A stretch of DNA of 64,000 nucleotides from Roseateles aquatilis (lineage in GTDB: Bacteria; Pseudomonadota; Gammaproteobacteria; Burkholderiales; Burkholderiaceae_C), in NCBI RefSeq assembly GCF_002205645.1, contig NZ_NIOF01000005.1:124001-188000 (forward strand), in the 5' to 3' direction. The first letter of the stretch is position 1. Every line of letters begins with the position of its first letter. This document shows, in pieces, positions 53,333 through 62,077 of the stretch. The notes beneath the pieces were generated by a model. The model saw only the letters and a program-made list of their open reading frames with translations, was not told where the DNA came from and made no database searches. Position numbers and translations under genes: made by a program.

Positions 53333-54538
53333 TCAGGCGGGCGGCGGACCGCGACGCGGACCGTTGGACGAGGCCGCGTCGCCGGGCAGCGCTTCGCTGG
53401 TGACGACCCGCTCGCCCTCGCGCAGGCCGTCCAGCACCTCGGCGCGCACGCGGTTGTTCATGCCGATGCGCACCTGGCGGTCCTCGATGCGGCCCTCGGC
53501 GCCCTGCACGCGCACGGTGTAGAGCCCCTTCGGATCGTGCTTGCCCAGCGCCGTCGACGGCACGGTCAGCGCGCCCTTGACGCGCGCCAGCACGATCGTC
53601 GTCTGCGCGGTCATGTTGATGCGCAGCGTGCCGTCGGTGTTGGGCACGTCGAAGATGCCGTTGTAGTAGATCGCGCTGGTCGCGCTGCTCGAGGAGCTGG
53701 TCGTCGTGCCGGTGGCGCTGGCGTCGGCCAGCGTGGTGTCGCCGGGATCGACGGCGCGCAGCGTCGCCTCGATGCGCCGGTCGGGCGCGCCCAGCAGCGC
53801 GAAGTAGACCGGCATGCCGGGCTTCACGCGCGGCACGTCGGCCTCGGAGATCTTGGCCTTGATCGTCATCGTGTCCAGGCGCGCCAGCTTGATGATCGTC
53901 GGCGCCGATTGCGCCGCGTTCACCGTCTGGCCCTGCTCGGTGACGATCGCCACGACGGTGCCGTCCATCGGCGCGACCACGCGGGCGTAGCCCAGGTTCA
54001 CCTGCGCGTTGTCGACGTTGATGCGCGACTGCGCCACCATCGCCTGTTGCGACTCGACGTCGGCGCGTGCCGTGTTCAGCGCGGCCTCGGCCGATTCGAG
54101 CTCGGCGCGGGCGCCGGCATCGGCGGCGTTCAGCTCGCGCTGCCGCCTCGCGCTCAACTCGGCCTGGATCAGCGTGGCCTTGCGGGAAGCGAGCAGCGCC
54201 TCGGCGCTGCGCAACTGCGCCTGCGCGTCGCGCAGCGCGTTCTGCTGCGTCAGCGCGTCGATCTCGGCGATCAGTTGTCCTTCCTTGACCTTCTCGCCCA
54301 GCGCCACCGCCAGCCGCTTGACCTCACCGGTCGCGCGGGCGCCGACGCTCACCAGCTTGTAGGCGTTGATGGTGCCCGTGGCCAGCACGGTGTCCTCCAG
54401 GTCGCCGCGCTCGACGAGCGCGGTCGTGACCTGCGGCGGCGGGGGCGGCGTGAACCAGACCCGCTTGACGATCCATCCGACGATCAGCAGCGCCACGACC
54501 AGCAGCACCAGCCGCCCGGGCCTCAACCATTGCTTCAT
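53333..54538 (-). CDS. macA: MacA-type periplasmic adaptor
   Basis: 401 residues. One N-terminal helix ([18 protein letters not shown]) anchors it. Then a lipoyl-like domain ([25 protein letters not shown]), a coiled-coil hairpin (about 90-180), and the returning half with [23 protein letters not shown] follow. A beta-barrel and membrane-proximal domain end it, including a Ser/Thr-rich insert [14 protein letters not shown] not seen in E. coli MacA. The start at 54538 is supported by GAGAGGGATCTGGA. It connects MacB with the outer-membrane protein in the same operon. The C-terminal Pro-rich tail GPRRGPPPA is odd but short. Confidence 0.92.
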   Translation of the reverse strand: MKQWLRPGRLVLLVVALLIVGWIVKRVWFTPPPPPQVTTALVERGDLEDTVLATGTINAYKLVSVGARATGEVKRLAVALGEKVKEGQLIAEIDALTQQNALRDAQAQLRSAEALLASRKATLIQAELSARRQRELNAADAGARAELESAEAALNTARADVESQQAMVAQSRINVDNAQVNLGYARVVAPMDGTVVAIVTEQGQTVNAAQSAPTIIKLARLDTMTIKAKISEADVPRVKPGMPVYFALLGAPDRRIEATLRAVDPGDTTLADASATGTTTSSSSSATSAIYYNGIFDVPNTDGTLRINMTAQTTIVLARVKGALTVPSTALGKHDPKGLYTVRVQGAEGRIEDRQVRIGMNNRVRAEVLDGLREGERVVTSEALPGDAASSNGPRRGPPPA

Positions 54539-54661
54539 TCCAGATCCCTCTCCAGATCTCAGGCCTTCGGACATTCAGGTGATCGAACGACCGCGGGGCC
54601 GAATGACCGGACGGTCCTGCGGTCGCGGATCGGGTGATCGGTCATTCGTCTGCTCAGTCCG

Positions 54662-56119
54662 TCAACTGCGCTCGTCGCCGGCTTGCCAGCCGCCGCCGAG
54701 CACCTTGTAGAGCGCGATGCGGTTGAGTTGCTCCGCCAACCGCAGCGCGATCAACGACTGCTGCGCGTCGACCAGCGAGCGCTGCGCGTCCAGCAGGTCC
54801 AGCTGCGTCGTGCTGCCGACGCGGTACTGCGTCTCGGCGAGCCGCAACTGGCGTTCGGTCGAGGCCAGCAGCGCCTGCTGCGCCGCGAGCCGGTCCGCCA
54901 GCGTGGCGCGCACCGCCAGCGCATCGGCGACTTCGCGGAACGCCGTCTGCACCGCCTTGTCGTAGCGCGCCAGCGCGATGTCGCGCCCGGCCTCGGACTG
55001 CGCCACCGCGGCACGCCGCGCGCCACCGTCGAAGATCGGCAGCGACACCGAGGGACCGAAGCTCCACGTGCCGCTGCCCGACTTGAACAGGCCCGACAGC
55101 GCCGTGCTGCCAGTACCCGCGCTGGCCGTCAGGCTGATCGACGGAAACGTCGCCGCGCGCGCCGCGCCGATGTCGGCCTGCGACGCGATCAGCGCGTGCT
55201 CCGCCGACAGCACGTCGGGCCGCCGCTGCAGCACCGACGAGGGCACGCCGGCCGGCAGGTCCACGAGCCGGCTGACCGTCGCCAGCGCATCGCTCGCGTT
55301 CGGCTCCAGGGCCGCCGGCAGGGCCATGCCGATCAGCAGCTCCAGCGCATGCCGGTCCTGCGCGATCGTCGCCGGATAGGCGGCGACATCGGCCCGCGCG
55401 CTCTCCAGCGAGGTCTGCGCCTGCGCCAGGACCAGGCCGGACACGGCGCCCAGCTCATGCCGACGCCGCGTCAACGCGAGCGTCCGCTCGCGGCTCTCCA
55501 GCGTCTGCAGCGCGAGCCGCTGGCGCTCCAGGTCCGCGGCCCAGGTCAGCCAGGCGCTCGCGGTCTCGGCCACCAGGCTGATCTGCACGCTGCGACGCGA
55601 CTCGATCGTCGCGAACAGGGACTGCTCGGCGGAGGCGCTCAGGTTGCGCACGCGGCCGAAGAAGTCGAGCTCGTAGCTGGACAGCGCCAGTTGCAGCGAC
55701 ACCTGCTGCGCCACCTGGCCGGCGGCACCGCTGCGGGTCGCGCCGCCCGACGCGTTCAGCGTGGGCAAGCGTTGTGCGTCGGTCTGTCGGAACGCGGCAC
55801 GCGACTGCTCGATCTGCAGCACCGCCACGCGCAGATCGCGGTTCTGGCGCAGCGCCAGGTCGACGGTACCGCGCAGGCGGTCGTCCAGGAAGACGGCATG
55901 CCAGTCCAGCGATGCCGCGTCGACGGCAGCCTCGGTGCCCGCGCGCGGGACGGCGGGCTCGGGCCGGACGTGGTCCGGCGCCAGGTTCACGCAGCCGGCC
56001 AGCGCCAGGCTCGCCATCAGCGCGGACCAGCGCCAGGCCGCGCGGGATCGGGGAAGGAGGGACCTCGGCGTGAAGGTCGGGCGCGCGGCTCGCGGCCCCG
56101 TGGGCGGGGAAAGGATCAT
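54662..56119 (-). CDS. outer-membrane efflux lipoprotein (NodT/OprM-like, TolC family)
   Basis: 485 residues from the ATG at 56119, chosen because it makes a plausible lipoprotein signal. The lipobox LALAGC gives Cys at about 43, though the signal segment is long and basic. In-frame ATGs reach up to 56233. The body has two repeated halves with LDWHAVFLDDRLRGTVDLALRQNRDLRVA, a TolC-type alpha barrel, and FGRVRN plus PSVSLPIFDGGARRAAVAQ. It is the outer-membrane duct for the macA/macB pair encoded downstream on the same strand. The start is not certain. Confidence 0.9.
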   Translation of the reverse strand: MILSPPTGPRAARPTFTPRSLLPRSRAAWRWSALMASLALAGCVNLAPDHVRPEPAVPRAGTEAAVDAASLDWHAVFLDDRLRGTVDLALRQNRDLRVAVLQIEQSRAAFRQTDAQRLPTLNASGGATRSGAAGQVAQQVSLQLALSSYELDFFGRVRNLSASAEQSLFATIESRRSVQISLVAETASAWLTWAADLERQRLALQTLESRERTLALTRRRHELGAVSGLVLAQAQTSLESARADVAAYPATIAQDRHALELLIGMALPAALEPNASDALATVSRLVDLPAGVPSSVLQRRPDVLSAEHALIASQADIGAARAATFPSISLTASAGTGSTALSGLFKSGSGTWSFGPSVSLPIFDGGARRAAVAQSEAGRDIALARYDKAVQTAFREVADALAVRATLADRLAAQQALLASTERQLRLAETQYRVGSTTQLDLLDAQRSLVDAQQSLIALRLAEQLNRIALYKVLGGGWQAGDERS

Positions 56120-56256
56120 CGGCAAGCGGATCGAGGATCGAGTCGGAGCGAAGCGAATGGGGACGCGGCCCATGCCGCGCTGAAGGCCGGACGCCAGCGT
56201 CCCGCCCTCCATTTCTGAAAGCCGACGCATCATGCATCAGATGCGGGCGACGCTCC

Positions 56257-56283
56257 TTACCGAGCGGTAAATCGTCTTGTCAA
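56257..56283 (-). promoter_or_regulatory. putative promoter with TTACCG-AG-CGGTAA palindrome before the efflux operon
   Basis: On the minus strand a TTGACA -35 box (56283-56278) stands 8 bases before a 6-bp perfect palindrome (56257-56270) that covers the spacer and -10 area. The palindrome TTACCG-N2-CGGTAA looks like operators of TetR-family repressors of efflux pumps. No TetR gene is in the window. Confidence 0.6.
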
Positions 56284-56428
56284 AGTCGACGCAAAGCAGC
56301 GAAGGGCCCGTTGAGATCACCGCCGAAATCACCCGCGCGTCACGGTCCCCCGGGACGACGCGACGATCGGCTCGACGGATACTTCCGATCCCTGGACCCG
56401 CGGGCGCCTTTGTGTCCATCCCTTCGCC

Positions 56429-56818
56429 ATGACGATGCTGCTGCGCATTCATCACGCCGCGATCATCTGCTCGGACTACGAGCGCTCGCGGCGCTTCTAC
56501 ACCGAGGTGCTGGGCCTGCGCGTGATCGCCGAGCACTACCGCCAGGCGCGCGATTCCCACAAGCTGGACCTGGCGCTGCCGGACGGCGCGCAGATCGAGC
56601 TGTTCAGCTTTCCGGACCCGCCGCCGCGGCCGTCGTACCCGGAAGCGCGCGGGCTGCGGCACCTCGCCTTCGAGGTCGACGACGTGGCGCACTGCAAGGC
56701 GGATCTGGAGGCCCGGGGCGTCGCGGTCGAGCCGGTGCGCGTGGACGAATTCACCGGCAGGCGCTTCGTGTTCTTCGCCGACCCGGACGGACTGCCGCTG
56801 GAGCTCTACGAGCGCTGA
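56429..56818 (+). CDS. VOC-family metalloenzyme (YaeR/GloA2-like)
   Basis: 129 residues with paired beta-alpha-beta-beta-beta modules. Metal ligand positions match the YaeR type: His8/His9 in RIHHAAIICSDYERS, Glu in QIELFSFP, His in LRHLAFEV and Glu in PLELYER. It is small and cytoplasmic, likely a metal-dependent isomerase or lyase, or a glyoxalase-like detoxifier. The substrate is unknown. It is convergent with the glutaredoxin-like gene by 27 bases. Confidence 0.88.
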   Translation: MTMLLRIHHAAIICSDYERSRRFYTEVLGLRVIAEHYRQARDSHKLDLALPDGAQIELFSFPDPPPRPSYPEARGLRHLAFEVDDVAHCKADLEARGVAVEPVRVDEFTGRRFVFFADPDGLPLELYER

Positions 56819-56845
56819 CGGCGCCGTCGCGCGCGCCGGGACCGC

Positions 56846-57088
56846 TCAGCGGCCCAGCTGCTTCAGCGCGGCCTGCAGACCGGTGACGCCGCCGACGCGC
56901 TGGTCGTTGATGAAGACCTGCGGCATCTGCCGCACGGCCGGGCCGCACTTCTCGTAGAAGGCCAGGCGCTCGGCCTCGTCGTCGATCAGGATCTCCTGAA
57001 ATTCCATGCCGCGCGTCTTGAGCAGCATCTTCGCCGTGTCGCATTGCGGGCAGGCGGACTTGGAGTAGACGACGATCTTGAGTTGCAT
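56846..57088 (-). CDS. glutaredoxin-like protein
   Basis: 80 residues with redox site CPQC (residues 13-16) in VVYSKSACPQCDTAKM, a cis-Pro loop MPQVFIND, and a GG motif RVGGVTGLQAAL typical of class I glutaredoxins. It reduces disulfides or glutathione mixed disulfides in the cytoplasm. It is close to NrdH/GrxC-type, with length normal for the class. It is divergent from the HTH regulator, with 43 bases between starts. Confidence 0.9.
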   Translation of the reverse strand: MQLKIVVYSKSACPQCDTAKMLLKTRGMEFQEILIDDEAERLAFYEKCGPAVRQMPQVFINDQRVGGVTGLQAALKQLGR

Positions 57089-57131
57089 GGGGAGGGAGTG
57101 TATTCGTCATGCGCCTTTAAGCTTCGGCCTC

Positions 57132-58352
57132 ATGGACTCGCTCATCACCGCCGCCGCGCGCCACCTCGCCGCGGGTGACGCGCTCGGCGCGCTGCAGCGC
57201 ATCGCCCTGCGCGACGACCCACCCGCGCTGGCGCTGCGGGGCATCGCGATGGCGCAGTTGGGCGAGCATCCGCGCGCCCGTGAGTTGCTGCGGCGCGCCG
57301 CCAAGGCCTTCGGCCCGAAGGAGGCGGTCGCCCGCGCGCGCTGCGTCGTGGCGGAGGCCGAGGTGGCGCTGGCGATGCGCGACTTCGGCGATCCGCCGCG
57401 TGCGCTGGTGCAGGCGGCCGCGGTGCTGGACGCGCACGACGATCGCGTCAACGCGCTGCAGGCCCGGCTGATCGCCGTGCGACGCCTGCTGCTGCTCGGC
57501 CGCCTCGACGACGCGGAGGTCGCATTGCCGGTTCACGATCTGCAGGGCTATCCTCCGCTGCTGGTGGCGCTGTCCAACCTGGCGGCGGCGGAACTGGCGC
57601 TGCGCTCGCTGCGCACCGCCGAGGGACAGGTCTGCATGGACCGCGCCATCGCCGCCGCGCGGCGGGCCGGCGTGCCGGCGCTGATCGCCGAGGCCGCCGA
57701 GATGCGCGCCACGCTGGATCGGCCGGCCGCGCGCCGCATCGATGCCGGGCACGAGCAATCGCTGCGGCTGCAGGAGGTGGAGGACCTGCTCGCCTCGTCC
57801 ACGCTGGTCATCGACGCGTGCCGGCGCGCGGTCCGGGGCGATGGGCTGGACGTCGACCTGGCGCGTCGGCCGGTGCTGTTCGCCCTTGCCCGTGCGCTGG
57901 CGGAAGCCTGGCCCGGCGACGTCGACCGCAACGCCCTGATCCTGCGCGCCTTCCGCGCCCGCCATCCCGACGAGACCCATCGCGCGCGCTTGCGGGTGGA
58001 GCTCGGGCGCCTGCGCACCCTGATCGAGCCCGTCGTCCGCATCGACGCCACGTCGCGCGGCTTCGCGCTGCGCCTGGACGACGATCGATCCGTCACCGTG
58101 CTGGTCCCGCCGATCGACGGCGACCAGGCCGCGCTGCTGGCGCTGCTGACCGACGGCGCGCCGTGGTCCACCTCCGCGCTGGCGCTGGCGCTGGGCGCGA
58201 GCCAGCGCACGGTGCAGCGCGCGCTGGCGGAGCTCGAAGCCGAGGGCCGCGTCCGCGCGCTCGGCCAGGCCCGCGCCAAACGATGGCTGGCGCCGCCGAT
58301 GACGGGAATCGCGACGATCTTGTTACTCCCCGCCGCGCTGCCCGGTGGGTAG
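57132..58352 (+). CDS. winged-helix regulator with helical repeat N-terminus
   Basis: 406 residues. Residues 1-200 are helical repeats similar to TPR (AARHLAAGDALGALQRIALRD, EHPRARELLRRAAKAF). Residues about 330-380 form an HTH with STSALALALGASQRTVQRALAELEAEG, followed by a hydrophobic tail. No phosphorylation or ligand site is visible. The start at 57132 is the first with correct composition, though its ribosome site is poor. Downstream genes encode a propeller, a DUF899 protein and a membrane protein on the same strand, so it may regulate them. Confidence 0.75.
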   Translation: MDSLITAAARHLAAGDALGALQRIALRDDPPALALRGIAMAQLGEHPRARELLRRAAKAFGPKEAVARARCVVAEAEVALAMRDFGDPPRALVQAAAVLDAHDDRVNALQARLIAVRRLLLLGRLDDAEVALPVHDLQGYPPLLVALSNLAAAELALRSLRTAEGQVCMDRAIAAARRAGVPALIAEAAEMRATLDRPAARRIDAGHEQSLRLQEVEDLLASSTLVIDACRRAVRGDGLDVDLARRPVLFALARALAEAWPGDVDRNALILRAFRARHPDETHRARLRVELGRLRTLIEPVVRIDATSRGFALRLDDDRSVTVLVPPIDGDQAALLALLTDGAPWSTSALALALGASQRTVQRALAELEAEGRVRALGQARAKRWLAPPMTGIATILLLPAALPGG

Positions 58353-58424
58353 ATTGCGATCCATGCGGCGACCGTTCCATCCTGAACGTCCCTTCCCTCC
58401 ACCCACCGCCGCCAGGAGCCATCG

Positions 58425-59141
58425 ATGTGTGCCTGCATCACCACCGCCACCGCCTGTGACCCTCATGTCGACGCCTTGCTGACGCCGCAGCCCGCGTCGA
58501 TGCCCGCGGCGCGCCCGGCCGAGATCGTCCGCGAGTACGGCCCCTATCCCGGCGCCCCGCAGATCCACGGCGTCAGCCACGACGGCAGGACCGTGTGGGC
58601 CGCGAGCGCGCTGGGCCTGCTGTCCATCGACCCGCCCAGCGGCGAGCTCGTCCGCACGATCCCGTGCGCCGCCGACGCGGGCACCGCCTTCGACGGCCAC
58701 CACCTGTACCAGATCGCCGAGGCGCGCATCGACAAGATCGATCCCGCCAGCGGCCGGGTCGTCTCCTCCATCCCCGCGCCGGGCCAGGGCAGCGACTCGG
58801 GCCTCACATGGGCCGAGGGCAGCCTGTGGGTCGGCCAGTACCGCGACCGCAAGATCCTGCAGATCGATCCGGACACCGGCGAGGTCCGCCGCACCATCGA
58901 GTCCAACCGCTTCGTCACCGGGGTGACATGGGTCGACGGGGAGTTGTGGCACGGCACCTGGGAAGGTGACGAGAGCGAGCTGCGGCGCGTCGATCCCAAC
59001 GACGGCGCGGTGATCGAGCGGCTCAGCATGCCCGCCAATGTCGGCGTCAGCGGCCTGGAATCCGACGGCGCCGACCTGTTCTATTGCGGCGGCGCCGGCA
59101 GCGGCAAGGTCCGCGCGGTCCGCCGTCCGACGCGGACCTGA
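58425..59141 (+). CDS. beta-propeller protein (glutamine-cyclotransferase/SMP-like)
   Basis: 238 residues. It has repeated units such as IHGVSHDGRTVWAASALGLLSIDPPSGEL, LTWAEGSLWVGQYRDRKILQIDPDTGEV and VTGVTWVDGELWHGTWEGDE, typical of five- or six-bladed propellers. No signal peptide is seen, although the first 25 residues are Cys/Thr-rich. It resembles proteins annotated as glutamine cyclotransferase-like, but the catalytic residues cannot be confirmed. AGGAG lies six bases before the ATG. It follows the winged-helix regulator by 72 bases and precedes the DUF899 gene by 45. Confidence 0.75.
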   Translation: MCACITTATACDPHVDALLTPQPASMPAARPAEIVREYGPYPGAPQIHGVSHDGRTVWAASALGLLSIDPPSGELVRTIPCAADAGTAFDGHHLYQIAEARIDKIDPASGRVVSSIPAPGQGSDSGLTWAEGSLWVGQYRDRKILQIDPDTGEVRRTIESNRFVTGVTWVDGELWHGTWEGDESELRRVDPNDGAVIERLSMPANVGVSGLESDGADLFYCGGAGSGKVRAVRRPTRT

Positions 59142-59186
59142 GCCGCCGGCCCGCCCGCGCGCGCGCCCAACCACCGGGAGCTCCAC

Positions 59187-60176
59187 ATGACCACGGACAC
59201 CCGCGCTGCGGCGGCGGGGCCGGCCGCCGCATGGCCCGCGGCCCCGGCCGACCGCGCTGCCACCTGTTCCCCGACCCGGTCTCCCGCCCCATCGGGCGAT
59301 GGATCGGCCACTTCATCCGCCAAGACCTCCAACCACATGTCGACCACCACATTCCCCAACGCATCGACCGCCACGTCGACCACCGAGTCGCATGCCGTCG
59401 TCACCCATGACCGCTGGATCGCCGCGCGCAAGCAGTTGCTGGCGCGCGAGAAGGCGCTGACCTCTCTCGGCGACGAGGTCGCCCGCGAGCGCCGCGCGCT
59501 GCCGTGGGTCCGCATCGACAAGGACTATGTCTTCGACACGCCCCAGGGCCCGCGCAGCCTGGCCGACTGCTTCGACGGCCGAAGCCAGTTGATCGTGCAG
59601 CACCTGATGTTCGCGCCGGGCTGGGAGAACGCCTGCAAGAGCTGCTCGTTCATGGCCGATCACACGGATCCGACGTTGCCGCATCTGGCGCAGCGCGACG
59701 TGAGCTTCATCGCCGTCTCGCGCGCGCCGGTCGCGGACATCGAACGCTTCAAGGCCCGCATGGGCTGGGGCTTCGACTGGGTGTCCTCGCAGCGCAGCGA
59801 CTTCAACTTCGACTTCAACGTGTCGTTCACGCCGGAGGAGCGGGCGCGCGGCGAGACCTACTACAACTTCGGCATCGTGTCCTTCGGCGCCGAGGAGATG
59901 CCCGGCGTCAGTGTCTTCCTCAAGGATGAAGACGGGACGATCTACCTCACATACTCGACCTACGGTCGCGGCGTCGAGGTGATGATGCACACCTACCGTT
60001 TCCTCGACCTCCTGCCGAAGGGGCGCGATGAGGAAGGGCTCGAACACTCGATGTCCTGGGTGATGCACCATGACCGCTACCCGAAGCGGCCGGGCCGAGT
60101 CGACGGCGGGACAGCGACGACGGCGGCGGCCGTCAGCCCGGCCGCGCCGACGGGCGACTGCTGCGCTCGCGGTTGA
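59187..60176 (+). CDS. DUF899-family thioredoxin-like protein
   Basis: 329 residues. A long Thr/Ser/Ala-rich leader of about 70 residues may be a poor signal or disorder. The DUF899 body starts near HDRWIAARKQLLAREKALT and contains RSLADCFDGRSQLIVQHLMFAPGW, a CKSC redox-type pair, RYGRGVEVMMHTYRFLDLLP-like strands and the C-terminal ending with CCARG. The fold is thioredoxin-like, but function is not established. The ATG at 59187 has a GGGAGC site six bases before it. An internal ATG at 59337 could also serve. It lies 21 bases before the membrane protein gene. Confidence 0.8.
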   Translation: MTTDTRAAAAGPAAAWPAAPADRAATCSPTRSPAPSGDGSATSSAKTSNHMSTTTFPNASTATSTTESHAVVTHDRWIAARKQLLAREKALTSLGDEVARERRALPWVRIDKDYVFDTPQGPRSLADCFDGRSQLIVQHLMFAPGWENACKSCSFMADHTDPTLPHLAQRDVSFIAVSRAPVADIERFKARMGWGFDWVSSQRSDFNFDFNVSFTPEERARGETYYNFGIVSFGAEEMPGVSVFLKDEDGTIYLTYSTYGRGVEVMMHTYRFLDLLPKGRDEEGLEHSMSWVMHHDRYPKRPGRVDGGTATTAAAVSPAAPTGDCCARG

Positions 60177-60197
60177 CGCGGCGACGGAGCGAGCACC

Positions 60198-60950
60198 ATG
60201 GACAGCCTCTGGCCCTGGCTCGCGGTGGCGGGCGCCGGCGCGCTGCACGGCCTGAATCCCGTGGCGGGCTGGGCGCCGGCGGCCGCGATCGCGTCGCGGC
60301 ATCGCGATGCGCGACGGTTCTGGCGAGCGCTGGGGTCGATCGCGGCGGGTCATCTGCTGTCGGTCGCGCTTCTGGCCGTGGCGCTGGCGCTCGGCGTCGG
60401 CGTCGGCGCCGGGCGGGGCTGGCTGCTGGCGCTGGCGGGCGGCGCGTTGCTCGCGCTCCTCGCGCGCCACGCGCGCCACGCGCGCAGGCGGACGGTATCG
60501 TTGCCGTCCTCGCCGCAGGCCGGAGCGAGGTCATCGGTACCGTCATCGGCATCACGCCTTCGTCCGGCGCAGGCTTCGACATCGCCGTCGCCATCAGGCT
60601 GCCAATCCGCGTTGGGACCGACATCGGCGTCGGCGTCGGCGTCGGCGTCGGCTTCGGCTTCGGCTTCGGCTTCGGTGTGGACGTCGACGACCCATCTCGG
60701 GCTCGGCCTCTGGTCCTTCATCGTCTCGACGGCCCACGGCGCGGGTCTGATGCTGCTGCCGGCACTGGCGCCGCTGTGCCTCGGAGACGCGGCGGGACGC
60801 GAGATCACCGCGACGGGATCGCTCCCGCTCGCGTTCGCGGTGGTGGCCGTGCATGCGGTGTCGATGCTGGCGGTGGGCGGCGCGATGGGGCTTGCCGCCG
60901 CGCGCGGCGCGGGTCAGGCGCGACGCTGGCTGGGCGCGCGGCGACGCTGA
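60198..60950 (+). CDS. membrane protein with Ala-Ser repeat loop, unknown
   Basis: 250 residues. Hydrophobic helices occur at about 5-25, 45-65, 70-90, 165-190 and 205-235, with a soluble loop (about 95-160) that ends in an Ala-Ser alternating run encoded by GGCGTC and GGCTTC hexamers. Conserved-looking blocks are GALHGLNPVAGWAPAAAIASRH and STAHGAGLMLLPALAPL. The glycine-histidine motifs near helix ends suggest a transporter-like or heme-handling role. I do not recognise the family. It ends the gene group starting with the winged-helix regulator. Confidence 0.7.
   Translation: MDSLWPWLAVAGAGALHGLNPVAGWAPAAAIASRHRDARRFWRALGSIAAGHLLSVALLAVALALGVGVGAGRGWLLALAGGALLALLARHARHARRRTVSLPSSPQAGARSSVPSSASRLRPAQASTSPSPSGCQSALGPTSASASASASASASASASVWTSTTHLGLGLWSFIVSTAHGAGLMLLPALAPLCLGDAAGREITATGSLPLAFAVVAVHAVSMLAVGGAMGLAAARGAGQARRWLGARRR
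60625..60674 (+). repeat. GGCGTC/GGCTTC hexanucleotide tract in a membrane protein gene
   Basis: About eight in-frame hexamers, four GGCGTC then four GGCTTC, encode Ala-Ser alternation in a soluble loop. Unit changes keep the frame. Confidence 0.85.
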
Positions 60951-60992
60951 TCCCCATCGGCCACGCCGGCCGCGCGGACCGCGGATCCGCGC

Positions 60993-61940
60993 TCAATCCG
61001 ACGATCGCGCGCCGCGCCGTGTCGCCTGTGGCGGAACGCCGAAGTGGCGCACGAAGACCTCGCGCAGATGGCGGCGGTCACGAAAGCCGGACTCGCGCGC
61101 CACCACGTCCAGCGAATGCCGGCTCTGCTCGATCATCAGCCGCGCCGCCTCCAGCCGCAGGCCCTCGACGGCCTTGGCCGGCGGCAGGCCCGTTTCCGCC
61201 GTGAAGACACGGCTGAACTGCCGCGGGCTCAGGCTCGCCACCTCCGCCAGCTCCTCGACCGACAGCGGTCGCATCAGGTTCGCGCGGGCGTAGGCCAGGG
61301 CCTGTTGGATACGATCGGATTTCGGCGCCAGGTCCAGCATCTCCGAATGCTGCGACTGCCCGCCGCTGCGCCGTTGCTGCATCACCAGCTTGTGCGCGAC
61401 CGATCGCGCGACCTCGTCGCCCAAGTCTTTCTCCACCATCGCCAGCGCCAGGTCCAGGCCGGCCGTCATGCCGGCCGAGGTCCAGATCGGTCCGTCGACG
61501 ATGAAGATGCGGTCGCTCTCGACATGGATGCCGGGATGACCCTCCTGCATCGCACGGGCATAGGCCCAGTGGGTCGTGGCGCGGCGCCCGTCGAGCAAGC
61601 CCGCCTCCGCCAGCACGAAGCTGCCGGTGCATATCGACGCGATGCGCCGCGCGTGGCGGCCAGCGCGCCGCAGGAACTTCACGGCCTCGACGGGCGAGGG
61701 CTCCGTGAGCGGATCACCGACGCCCGACACGATCCAGGTGTCCGCCTGCGTCACCGACGTCAGCGGCCGCGCCACCACGGCCACGCCCGTCGACGCGCGC
61801 ACCTCGCCGCCGCCCGGCGCGTAGCAGGCCACCTCGTAGAACGGCGTGCCGGCAACGATGTTGGCGTACTCGAAGACCGCCTGCGTGGCGATCGCCAGCA
61901 GCTGGAAGCCGTCGCTGAGCACATAGCCGATGCGGTGCAT
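60993..61940 (-). CDS. GlxA-family transcription regulator (DJ-1/PfpI plus AraC HTH)
   Basis: 315 residues. The N-terminal about 190 residues form the class I glutamine amidotransferase-like domain, with the cysteine loop ASICTGSFVLAEAGLLDGRRATTHW at about 102. The C-terminal 100 residues are an AraC/XylS HTH with PLSVEELAEVASLSPRQFSRVF and DVVARESGFRDRRHLREVF. Such proteins sense small metabolites and activate a divergent gene, here the SDR at 62078. The 137-base divergent region is AT-rich for this genome. Confidence 0.9.
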   Translation of the reverse strand: MHRIGYVLSDGFQLLAIATQAVFEYANIVAGTPFYEVACYAPGGGEVRASTGVAVVARPLTSVTQADTWIVSGVGDPLTEPSPVEAVKFLRRAGRHARRIASICTGSFVLAEAGLLDGRRATTHWAYARAMQEGHPGIHVESDRIFIVDGPIWTSAGMTAGLDLALAMVEKDLGDEVARSVAHKLVMQQRRSGGQSQHSEMLDLAPKSDRIQQALAYARANLMRPLSVEELAEVASLSPRQFSRVFTAETGLPPAKAVEGLRLEAARLMIEQSRHSLDVVARESGFRDRRHLREVFVRHFGVPPQATRRGARSSD

Positions 61941-62077
61941 GGGAACGCCCCGCGGGACGCGGGCCGAAGTTCGTCATGGCATGAATCATAACCATAAACG
62001 TCATTTACGCCACATGACCGAATTCCTACCATGACCACACATTCAGCCATCGCTCCCCACGGAGCAAGGAAACCGCC

